Positions 34,415-40,873 of a DNA stretch of 58,301 nucleotides are shown here, in pieces. This DNA is from a virus. The stretch covers positions 1 to 58,301 of IMG/VR virus record IMGVR_UViG_3300030101_000994, one strand, 5' to 3'. Made by a program: the position numbers and the translations under genes. A model generated the notes under the pieces. The model saw only the letters and a list, made by a program, of their open reading frames with translations. It made no database searches and was not told where the DNA came from. The stretch's first letter is position 1; every line of letters begins with the position of its first letter.

Positions 34415-34500
34415 TTCCCGTTTCCCGTTCTCGTTCGGCGTGTTCTAGTTGGAGGCGTAGATCCATCTGGGAGGCTGCACGGCAGCACACCGCAGCACTG
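34401..34500. repeat. GC-rich repeat element B
   Basis: TCCCGTT iterations, then GTTCTCGTTCGGCGTGTTCT (34427-34446), AGTTGGAG, and GGCAGCACACCGCAGCACTG (34481-34500). Shares the core CGTTCGGCGT (34432-34441) with elements D, E and F, and GGCAGCACACCG with C. Confidence 0.65.
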
Positions 34501-34528
34501 GAACAAGACTTACATAGAAAAAAAATTT

Positions 34529-34556
34529 TTGCATATATATAAAAGCGTGATATAAT
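34529..34556 (+). promoter_or_regulatory. Promoter of the first cassette gene
   Basis: TTGCAT (34529-34534), 16-base spacer, perfect TATAAT (34551-34556). ATG of the next gene is at 34589 with AAAGAGG ahead of it. Confidence 0.65.
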
Positions 34557-34588
34557 AAAATTTTTCAAACTTAAAAAGAGGTAAAACA

Positions 34589-34939
34589 ATGACATATAAA
34601 ACTTGTAAAGAAAGAATCCAACAAGAATATCAAGACAGACTTGAACAGATAAGAACGGAAGAAGAACCCCCTTTCTTGTCTTTTGATTATGTAGAGCCGA
34701 ACACCTTCGAAGGTCAAGAGGTCGGTTATTATCGTTACCAGATGAGTTGGGGAGGTCCTTCTGATGAATTTAGAATGTACGACAATAGCGATAAAATTCA
34801 ATATTGGTTTTTAGATTGGTTTGACGGAGCATTTATAGAGGTTGATGACATTGAAGTTGTTGACTTGGTTAACTCTTACATTGAAAGCGTCAAAGAAAAA
34901 AAATTAAATCCCTTAAATAAAATTTTTAATTATACTTGA
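34589..34939 (+). CDS. Conserved hypothetical protein, 116 aa
   Basis: Acidic protein with YYRYQMSWGGPSDEFRMY and QYWFLDWFDGAFIEVDD. The W-G-G-P-S-DEF and YWFLDWFDGA motifs occur in small proteins of plasmids and phages that I remember without a function. It has its own promoter and is followed by a hairpin terminator, so it is an independent transcription unit between GC-rich elements B and C. Confidence 0.75.
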   Translation: MTYKTCKERIQQEYQDRLEQIRTEEEPPFLSFDYVEPNTFEGQEVGYYRYQMSWGGPSDEFRMYDNSDKIQYWFLDWFDGAFIEVDDIEVVDLVNSYIESVKEKKLNPLNKIFNYT

Positions 34940-35030
34940 GCCCGTTCTCGTTTCCCGTTCCCGTTTTCGGGAACGGGATTGTTTTGTTTTGGTCCTTAGT
35001 TACCGGGCTGGCAGCACACCGGGTCAAGTT
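34940..35030. repeat. GC-rich repeat element C with hairpin
   Basis: CCCGTTCTCGTTTCCCG, then the hairpin below, then GTTACCGGGCTGGCAGCACA and CCGGG. Shares the polypyrimidine CCCGTT/TCTCG part with A and D and the GGCAGCACACCG phrase with B. Confidence 0.6.
34953..34990 (+). terminator. Hairpin terminator within GC-rich element C
   Basis: TCCCGTTCCCG (34953-34963), loop TTTT, CGGGAACGGGA (34968-34978), then TTGTTTTGTTTTGG. A perfect 11-base stem right after the preceding gene's stop. The T-tract is interrupted by G, so efficiency is uncertain. Confidence 0.5.
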
Positions 35031-35060
35031 TTTGATTCTCCTACATTTGGGAAAAAGTAG

Positions 35061-35088
35061 TTGCAAAATATCCCATATATAATACAAT
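35061..35088 (+). promoter_or_regulatory. Promoter of the second cassette gene
   Basis: TTGCAA (35061-35066), 16-base spacer, TACAAT (35083-35088), followed by AAAGGAG at about 35106-35112 and ATG at 35121. A TATAAT in the spacer (35079-35084) is too close to the -35 to be the match. Confidence 0.55.
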
Positions 35089-35120
35089 AGTTCTTTTAAA
35101 CCAATAAAGGAGAATGAAAG

Positions 35121-35294
35121 ATGAATAAAGATGAATTTATAAAAGGGCTGATGAAGTACGGCAGAGACAAAGGGTTTATACAAGATAAGCCTAAAGAGGG
35201 TAGAACATATACTCTTGTGGGTGCAGGTAACTGTATTGCAGGTGGCAATACTTGGGCTGAATCAGAAGTACATAAAAAGAAAGAAGACAAATGA
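35121..35294 (+). CDS. Small hypothetical protein, 57 aa
   Basis: Frame MNKDEFIKGLMKYGRDKGFI, then GRTYTLVGAGNCIAGGNTWA and a Lys-rich end. An upstream ATG at 35114 stops after four codons. Own promoter and ribosome binding site, flanked by GC-rich elements C and D. Family not recognised. Confidence 0.6.
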   Translation: MNKDEFIKGLMKYGRDKGFIQDKPKEGRTYTLVGAGNCIAGGNTWAESEVHKKKEDK

Positions 35295-35430
35295 GGGGGA
35301 AGTCCACGGGAAACGCAGTTGCGTTTCCCGTTTCTCGTTCGAATTCCCGTTGGGGCGTTCGGCGTTATCAGTTGGAGCTGAGCAGCCAGTTGCAGCGGCC
35401 CGGGCGTGATGGTTTGGAGGCTATCGTGAT
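35295..35430. repeat. GC-rich repeat element D with perfect hairpin
   Basis: ACGGGAAACGCA (35306-35317), loop GT, TGCGTTTCCCGT (35320-35331): a 12-base perfect inverted repeat not followed by a T-run. Then CGTTTCTCGTTCGAATTCCC, core CGTTCGGCGT (35356-35365), CAGTTGGAGCTGAGCAGCCA and GCGGCCCGGGCG. Confidence 0.65.
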
Positions 35431-35544
35431 ATGATTCAGTTAGCAGTTTTCGTGGGCATTTTGTGCGTCCTTTGGTTCTTTACTAGATGGCTAGTGCTGT
35501 CTGTGGGTATCTTGGTCTTGACATACCTGATTTTTTTCTGTTAA
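35431..35544 (+). CDS. Small membrane peptide, 37 aa, between GC-rich repeats
   Basis: Frame MIQLAVFVGILCVLWFFTRW, then LVLSVGILVLTYLIFFC: almost entirely hydrophobic with an Arg-Trp turn, so one or two membrane helices. GGAGG lies about 12 bases upstream, farther than usual. No own promoter recognised. A toxin-like or lysis-related peptide is possible but not supported further. Confidence 0.4.
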   Translation: MIQLAVFVGILCVLWFFTRWLVLSVGILVLTYLIFFC

Positions 35545-35548
35545 AAAT

Positions 35549-35630
35549 GCCGTTTCTCGTTTCAACTCTCGTTGGTGCGTTCGGCGTTTCTAGTTTCTGG
35601 TCGTGCTGCGATCCGCTGCGGCCCCGGAAG
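35549..35630. repeat. GC-rich repeat element E
   Basis: First copy of a 51-base direct repeat (35551-35601), followed by GTGCTGCGATCCGCTGCGGC and CCCGG. Contains core CGTTCGGCGT at 35578-35587. Confidence 0.75.
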
Positions 35631-35715
35631 CCCGTTTCTCGTTTCAACTCCCGTTGGTGCGTTCGGCGTTTCTAGTTTCTGGTTCCAGTTTTTACCTGGG
35701 CCCAGGAGCAGCAGA
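35631..35715. repeat. GC-rich repeat element F
   Basis: Second copy of the 51-base repeat (35633-35683), differing from E at one position (CTCTCG versus CTCCCG), with core CGTTCGGCGT at 35660-35669, then CTGGGCCCAG palindrome and GAGCAGCAG. The near identity shows a recent tandem duplication. Confidence 0.75.
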
Positions 35716-35738
35716 AAATAAATATTTATGTGCGGACA

Positions 35739-35756
35739 TATAAGATGTGTCTTATA
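35739..35756. promoter_or_regulatory. Operator-like palindrome, 16 of 18 match
   Basis: TATAAGATGTGTCTTATA, differing from the perfect copies at two central positions only. Followed at once by another inverted repeat, TATAGGA-TAT-TCCTATA (35753-35769), and 32 bases later by a perfect copy. Confidence 0.55.
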
Positions 35757-35780
35757 GGATATTCCTATAACAGATATAGG

Positions 35781-35809
35781 TTGCATCTATAAGATATATC
35801 TTATATACT
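35781..35809 (+). promoter_or_regulatory. Promoter with perfect operator in its spacer
   Basis: TTGCAT (35781-35786), 17-base spacer, TATACT (35804-35809). The perfect palindrome TATAAGATATATCTTATA at 35788-35805 fills the spacer. The next gene starts at 35842 with TGGAGG in the leader. Confidence 0.65.
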
Positions 35810-35841
35810 ACAGGTATTATTAACTTAACTTGGAGGTTATT

Positions 35842-36102
35842 ATGTCAGATACAAAACTGATATTACAAACATTACAAAGCTTTGAGCGTAAGCTTGAAGA
35901 GATTAAAACTAATGCGGTTACCAACCCACAACCATTAACTGAAAGCAGTATTAATTGGTTGAATGTATATAAGGCTATGGAGTCTTGTGTCGAGGAGGTT
36001 ATGGTCGCTTATCCTAATAGTGAAGTCACTAGACTATTAAGGAATAAACTAGCAGAGAGATTACAACCTTTACTTGCTAGAATGAATGGGGAGGAACTAT
36101 AA
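35842..36102 (+). CDS. Hypothetical protein, 86 aa
   Basis: Start ATG 35842 (MSDTKLILQTLQSFERKL) follows TGGAGG at a good distance. A longer frame four codons upstream runs through the ribosome binding site and is rejected. Helical (INWLNVYKAMESCVEEVMV). First gene under the operator-covered promoter, overlapping the next by one base. Not recognised. Confidence 0.65.
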   Translation: MSDTKLILQTLQSFERKLEEIKTNAVTNPQPLTESSINWLNVYKAMESCVEEVMVAYPNSEVTRLLRNKLAERLQPLLARMNGEEL

Positions 36103-36452
36103 TGGGTACTTGGCACATAGACAAAGATAGGTTGAAAAAAATATTGACTAAACCTATTAAGAATAAAGAAAGCATAAAGAAGTTGAGTGACGGATTGGGC
36201 GATGATGCTTTCTTTGATTTCTTGGGTGTGATGCAAGACAAACATTCACCTAATCTGATAATCAACAAAGCAGTGATAGATTGGTTGACTACACCAGACC
36301 ACAATGATGAAATTTGGTTGACTCCTAAAGATGGTGAGGAGATAGTAACCAATAAAGTTGTAGACAAATATGGTAAACCAGATACTTGTCCAAGTTTGTT
36401 GGAGAATATAAAAAATAAAGTAGATGATATAATCAAAAAAAACACGAACTAA
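36102..36452 (+). CDS. Hypothetical protein, 116 aa
   Basis: Starts MGTWHIDKDRLKKIL; Lys/Asp-rich with FFDFLGVMQDKHSPNL and DHNDEIWLTPKDGEE. No motif recognised. Its stop codon lies inside the first of three abutting hairpins ending in a terminator. Confidence 0.65.
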   Translation: MGTWHIDKDRLKKILTKPIKNKESIKKLSDGLGDDAFFDFLGVMQDKHSPNLIINKAVIDWLTTPDHNDEIWLTPKDGEEIVTNKVVDKYGKPDTCPSLLENIKNKVDDIIKKNTN

Positions 36453-36509
36453 CTCTCCAAGTTAGTCGTTGCAACGAATCGAGTCTCATTTGAGACTCGA
36501 TTTTTTTTT
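36448..36509 (+). terminator. Three abutting inverted repeats ending in an intrinsic terminator
   Basis: ACTAACT-CTCCA-AGTTAGT (36448-36466), palindrome CGTTGCAACG (36467-36476), and a perfect 12-base stem AATCGAGTCTCA / TGAGACTCGATT (36477-36488 / 36491-36502) with a two-base loop followed by a T-run to 36509. The last is a strong rho-independent terminator separating the cassette region from the packaging operon. Confidence 0.75.
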
Positions 36510-36621
36510 GGTTTTTGCCGTTAGCAATTTTGCCGTTTTATTTCGTCAGGCTACCCGATAGTGTCTTCTTGCTAAAGTCGTGCAAGACAAATACACGTAA
36601 ATATGCTATAAAAATTCTAAG

Positions 36622-38094
36622 ATGCAAAAAGAAAATTTACCTGTAGAAAAACTGAGGCTCGAAGTAGAGAGGCTCTTGTTAAAACACATCAAGTTATGTC
36701 AAGACAATTTTTTATATTTTGTACAAGAGATCTGGCCTGATTTTATATGTAGAAAAGAAAAAGAAAAAAGTAAGTGGGGACATCATCAGATTATTGCAAA
36801 TGAATTTACAAATATAGCAAAAGAAAGAAAAGGAAGGCTCATAATAAACATGCCTCCTAGACATACCAAATCAGAATTTGCTTCTGTTTATTTTCCAGCG
36901 TGGATCATAGGAAAGTATCCAAAATTAAAAATTATGCAAGTATCACACAATACAGAACTTGCAGTACGATTTGGAAGCAAGGTTCGTAATATTATTGACT
37001 CACCAGAGTACAAACAAATTTTTGGAGACGTAAAACTTCGTGAGGACTCCAAGGCAAAAGGAAGATGGGAAACTAATCAAGGTGGAGAATATTACGCCGC
37101 GGGCGTTGGTGCGAGTATCACGGGTCGTGGAGCTGATTTACTGATTATTGATGATCCACACACGGAACAAGATTCCATGTCTGATATGGCTATGGAACGT
37201 GCATACGATTGGTACACTTCAGGACCACGACAAAGATTACAACCTGGAGGCTCAATATTATTGGTAATGACAAGATGGGCTGAAGATGATTTGACAGGAC
37301 GATTGTTGAAGGCTCAAACGGAACCTAAAGCAGATACATGGCGACAAATTTCTTTTCCTGCGATCCTCGGATCTGGGAACCCAGTTTGGCCAGAGTATTG
37401 GGAACTAGAAGAATTAGAAAAGATAAAAGCTTCTGTTCCGATAAGAAACTGGTCAGCTCAATATATGCAAGAACCAACTTCCGAAGAAGGTGCGATCATT
37501 AAACGTGAATGGTGGCAACCTTGGGAGAAGGAAAGTATACCGAACTTAGTACACGTGATACAAAGTTATGACACAGCGTTTAGTAAAAAAGAAACAGCTG
37601 ACTATTCTGCGATTACGACTTGGGGTGTTTTTTATCCTGATGAGATTACACCAAATATTATTTTGTTAGATGCGATACGTGGCAAGTATGATTTTCCCGA
37701 GTTGAAAGTGGTAGCGTTAGATGCGTACAAATACTGGGAGCCCGAATCGGTGATCGTGGAACAAAAAGCAAGTGGCGAGCCGTTGACACAAGAGTTTCGC
37801 AGAATGGGTATTCCTGTGATTCCGTTTGTTCCTACACGAGGTAATGACAAACATGCACGAGTCAATTCTATTGCACCGTTGTTTGAAAGTGGTGCTGTGT
37901 GGTTTCCGTTTGGTGAAAAGTTTGCCGATGATGTGATTGACGAATGTGCTGCTTTTCCACACGGAGCAAATGACGATTATGTAGACTCTACGAGTCAGGC
38001 ACTTTTAAGGTACAGACAAGGCAACTTTGTTGAGTTATACTCAGACTATGTTGATGATTTTGATAGACCAGTAAAAAATTATAGTTATTATTAG
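36622..38094 (+). CDS. terL: Terminase large subunit
   Basis: 490 residues. ATPase: Walker A PPRHTKSE (78-85), Walker B LLIIDDPH (173-180), coupling MTRW (216-219). Nuclease (RNase H-like): SYDTAF (Asp317), VIVEQKASG (Glu380), and NDDYVDSTSQAL (Asp residues around 451-455). All catalytic parts are present. It cuts and translocates DNA into the procapsid at the portal. A TATAAA box sits 9 bases before the ATG and no ribosome binding site is seen, so a very short leader is possible; the upstream terminator means it needs its own promoter. Confidence 0.95.
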   Translation: MQKENLPVEKLRLEVERLLLKHIKLCQDNFLYFVQEIWPDFICRKEKEKSKWGHHQIIANEFTNIAKERKGRLIINMPPRHTKSEFASVYFPAWIIGKYPKLKIMQVSHNTELAVRFGSKVRNIIDSPEYKQIFGDVKLREDSKAKGRWETNQGGEYYAAGVGASITGRGADLLIIDDPHTEQDSMSDMAMERAYDWYTSGPRQRLQPGGSILLVMTRWAEDDLTGRLLKAQTEPKADTWRQISFPAILGSGNPVWPEYWELEELEKIKASVPIRNWSAQYMQEPTSEEGAIIKREWWQPWEKESIPNLVHVIQSYDTAFSKKETADYSAITTWGVFYPDEITPNIILLDAIRGKYDFPELKVVALDAYKYWEPESVIVEQKASGEPLTQEFRRMGIPVIPFVPTRGNDKHARVNSIAPLFESGAVWFPFGEKFADDVIDECAAFPHGANDDYVDSTSQALLRYRQGNFVELYSDYVDDFDRPVKNYSYY

Positions 38095-38097
38095 TCT

Positions 38098-38373
38098 ATG
38101 AAAAGAAGAAGTAGTGATCTAGCACCTCTGAGTGAATGGGCAGGAAGATGGGCAGATTACAATTTATATCAACGATATGGAAAACTATGGAGAATAGTAA
38201 AATGTTACAAAAACTTAAAACAATATTTCAAAAAATTAAAAAAAGACTTTTTGGTAAACTATGCGAATGTAAGCCAAAGAAAAGAGGCAGAGGTAGACCA
38301 AAAAAATCATGAGTCTAAAGAAAAGAGGATTACGAGCTTTAGCAGATTTTTTTTCAAGAAGAAAAACTCCTGA
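38098..38373 (+). CDS. Possible small protein, 91 aa, overlapping two other frames
   Basis: Starts 4 bases after TerL: RRSSDLAPLSEWAGRWADYN, LYQRYGKLWRIVKC. The first 40 residues look protein-like; the rest is Lys/Phe-rich and lies in a different frame over the AT-hook gene (38202) and the start of the 846-residue gene. Either the true product is shorter, or a frameshift joins it to the AT-hook frame. Low certainty on the 3' part. Confidence 0.4.
   Translation: MKRRSSDLAPLSEWAGRWADYNLYQRYGKLWRIVKCYKNLKQYFKKLKKDFLVNYANVSQRKEAEVDQKNHESKEKRITSFSRFFFKKKNS
38202..38312 (+). CDS. Small AT-hook-like basic protein, 36 aa
   Basis: Frame MLQKLKTIFQKIKKRLFGKL, then CECKPKKRGRGRPKKS. The C-terminal RGRGRPKK is a classic AT-hook core binding the minor groove of AT-rich DNA. 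Its stop overlaps the next gene's ATG (ATGA). I recall similar short proteins next to TerL in marine phages. Confidence 0.55.
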   Translation: MLQKLKTIFQKIKKRLFGKLCECKPKKRGRGRPKKS

Positions 38374-40849
38374 AGCACCGCCGACACAAACAAGCACTGT
38401 TTCTACAGAGGCTCAGAGTTTAGAAGATGAGATCCGTAAAAGTCCTTTAACTAAAGAACGAGATCCGTTTTTACCAGCTCCACAAAAGCAAAGAGAGATA
38501 GCTCCATCAAGAGTGCGTCTTGAGCAAGAAGAACTTGATGAACAGATAAACTTATCGAAACAAAGAAGAAAACGAGCAGAAGAAAAACCTTTTGAGGATG
38601 TACACGTTTCACACAGAGGAGTATCTCCTGTAGAAGAATATTCTACAGTGCCTCGAGATGCGATGCCCTCGGGTTCTTCTTTGTATCAATACATATCTGC
38701 ACATCCTAGTGACAAACCACTAGCTGCAAAAGAATGGATTCGTTATTTAAAAAAAGGTATACAAAAAGGAGATCGTGTCAAAGTAGATAATCCTAATTTA
38801 AAAAATATAGATACAAGTATATCAAAAGAAGAACTTGCTGATTCTAATTTATTAGTATTAGAACCTGCTACAATAAAACCTACTTTTCGTTTAAAAAAAT
38901 TTGATACCAAACCCATAGATACTCCATCAAAGTTTGAAGAAAATTTAGAAGTGGGAGGGTATTTAAAAAGTGCAGAGAGTATAAATGCAAAATTAACAAA
39001 AGAAGAATTGTTAGGTATGGTTGCAGATCAACCAATGGCAAGAGCAAAAGTTACAGTTTTGGGATACCAAAATGTTCCTCAAATTGTAAAAGCAATTGAT
39101 GACGGACATGAAAAATTATTAGAACTAGGAACAAAAAATAATGCAATCATTAACAAAGCTATAGACGATGTTGATTCATTTGTAAATTTAACCGCACAAC
39201 AAAAGGAAGCTCTCAAAGCTAACTTAATGAATTTATTAGTTGTACCTACTTCAAGGTCAGGAGGAGTTACACCTTTTACTGCAATTCAAACACTTATTAA
39301 AGAAGGTAATCAAGTTAGTTTAAAACCTGCTGAAGTGGATGTTATGTTTGAATCAGCCATAAGACATTTATATGATAATTTACCATCTGAAGATAATCTA
39401 TTAAAACAAATTAAACTTCCTGGAAATAATCAAAGATTTGGAGAATTGTTTGGTGAAAATAAAAAAATGCTAGATACGCTTTTTTTATCTGGAGGAACAG
39501 ATTTAGGAGAAGCTTTTACTATACAAAAAGAAATAAAAAAAATTGCAGAGAGAACTAAAGATGATGTTGTAGGATCATTTTCTAATCCAAAATTTTTTCC
39601 TTCTGTTTATGGAAACGCTTCTTCCTATCGTATAACAGGTGGAGAAGAGTATATAGAATTTGTTACAAGAGTTCCTGATCCACAAGGAGTGATTGTTCGG
39701 TCAGGGGGACATTACGGTACTTTAACAGGACCTGATGGAGTGGCACAAAATTTACGACAACAAGCTTTGGCACATACAAGAGGACATATACGTTTTACAA
39801 AAGATGGTAAAAAAGTTTTTCTTATTGATGAACACCAGTTAGATAAGCAACAAAAGATAGGAGTGAAACTTGCACGTAAACCAGAACTAAGAAGATTAAA
39901 TCCGTACAACAGAGATTACTTTGATAATGTGGCTGGTTCACCAACTGAATCTTTAGTTACTGCACAAAAGAAAAAGTTACTAGAACAAATGACAAAATTA
40001 GACAAAGGTGTGCGAACAAGTGATGCAGACTTACAAGAAATAGAACGCATACGAGATCGTTTAGCAAATGTAGACGGACAGAAAAAATTCCATAACTTAG
40101 ATAATAATATGTTTGTTGAGGAATATAACAAGTTACTGAATCAAGAAGGTATAGAGTATCAACCTATGTTGCAAGAACATAGAAACTATACCATAAAAAT
40201 GTTATCAAAATATTTTGCAAAAGAAAGACCAGACATAGATTATATAGGCGTGGTTCCTTCTGAAATAAGTGGTGCTGCAAAAGGCCGAGGAACTGCTGCT
40301 GACTTTTCTCAATATGGAACTTTCTTAGGTAAAGCTGGTGCTAGACTAGATGGTAAAGTTTTGCGAGGACAAAGTTCAGGTACAAGTTCTGAAAGAAGAT
40401 TAACAAAACCTGATCAAGATTCTAGTTTTATGAAAGCGATGAAAAGTTTTGCAAAAAATTATAATGGCAAAATTGTAAAAGTAGATGTGGCACGAAGCGA
40501 TCCTAAAAAACAATATAAAGTATTAGCTAGAGAGAAAGCAAACACAAATACAGAAGGTTCTGATTTAGTAGAACAAAGATTAAAAGGAATGAAAATACAA
40601 GCACATGGCCCGATGACAGAACCTTATGTAGAACATCTTGGTGCGTTTAAAACTGATGCAGAAGCAGAATCGTTTAAAAATTTAGCAGGAATAAGTGGAA
40701 CTAAGTCTATAATACCTGATTCTAGTGCTACATCCAGATCATTGTATGACAAATATATTTTACTAGAACTGCCAAAAGATTTGGACAAAACTCCTGTGAA
40801 GATATATAAAAGCAAAGGGGGTCTAGTCGTAGACCTATTTAAATGGTAG
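38309..40849 (+). CDS. Polyvalent-type protein, 846 aa
   Basis: Basic N-terminus, disordered charged region (to about 100), then helical and mixed domains. Around residues 440-515 the sequence GGEEYIEFVTRVPDP, HYGTLTG, AHTRGHIRFT and KVFLIDEHQLDKQQKIG matches the layout of a domain found in phage polyvalent proteins (GGxNYxEx...LAHIRF...DGKKVLFIEExQSD). Such large proteins are delivered with the genome and act on the host early. The position between TerL and portal is unusual. A second conserved-looking section is KMLSKYFAKERPDIDYIGVV (640-660). Substrates unknown. Confidence 0.55.
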   Translation: MSLKKRGLRALADFFSRRKTPEAPPTQTSTVSTEAQSLEDEIRKSPLTKERDPFLPAPQKQREIAPSRVRLEQEELDEQINLSKQRRKRAEEKPFEDVHVSHRGVSPVEEYSTVPRDAMPSGSSLYQYISAHPSDKPLAAKEWIRYLKKGIQKGDRVKVDNPNLKNIDTSISKEELADSNLLVLEPATIKPTFRLKKFDTKPIDTPSKFEENLEVGGYLKSAESINAKLTKEELLGMVADQPMARAKVTVLGYQNVPQIVKAIDDGHEKLLELGTKNNAIINKAIDDVDSFVNLTAQQKEALKANLMNLLVVPTSRSGGVTPFTAIQTLIKEGNQVSLKPAEVDVMFESAIRHLYDNLPSEDNLLKQIKLPGNNQRFGELFGENKKMLDTLFLSGGTDLGEAFTIQKEIKKIAERTKDDVVGSFSNPKFFPSVYGNASSYRITGGEEYIEFVTRVPDPQGVIVRSGGHYGTLTGPDGVAQNLRQQALAHTRGHIRFTKDGKKVFLIDEHQLDKQQKIGVKLARKPELRRLNPYNRDYFDNVAGSPTESLVTAQKKKLLEQMTKLDKGVRTSDADLQEIERIRDRLANVDGQKKFHNLDNNMFVEEYNKLLNQEGIEYQPMLQEHRNYTIKMLSKYFAKERPDIDYIGVVPSEISGAAKGRGTAADFSQYGTFLGKAGARLDGKVLRGQSSGTSSERRLTKPDQDSSFMKAMKSFAKNYNGKIVKVDVARSDPKKQYKVLAREKANTNTEGSDLVEQRLKGMKIQAHGPMTEPYVEHLGAFKTDAEAESFKNLAGISGTKSIIPDSSATSRSLYDKYILLELPKDLDKTPVKIYKSKGGLVVDLFKW

Positions 40850-40873
40850 ACTATATATAATTCAGGAGTTTCT

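Noticed and set aside
34210-34595. Open frames on both strands through GC-rich elements A and B (110 and 126 codons)
   Set aside because: They are long only because GC-rich sequence has few stops; the products are Arg/Ser/Pro runs with no start context, and the repeats explain them better.
34265-35720. CRISPR array or integron proper
   Set aside because: The elements are 80-130 bases and degenerate, with genes between some of them but no cas genes, no integrase and no recognisable attC core.
36477-36502. Possible tRNA T-arm or attachment site, because of ATCGAGTCTC
   Set aside because: No acceptor, D-arm or anticodon stem upstream, no integrase gene in the window, and the perfect stem plus T-run is explained by a terminator.
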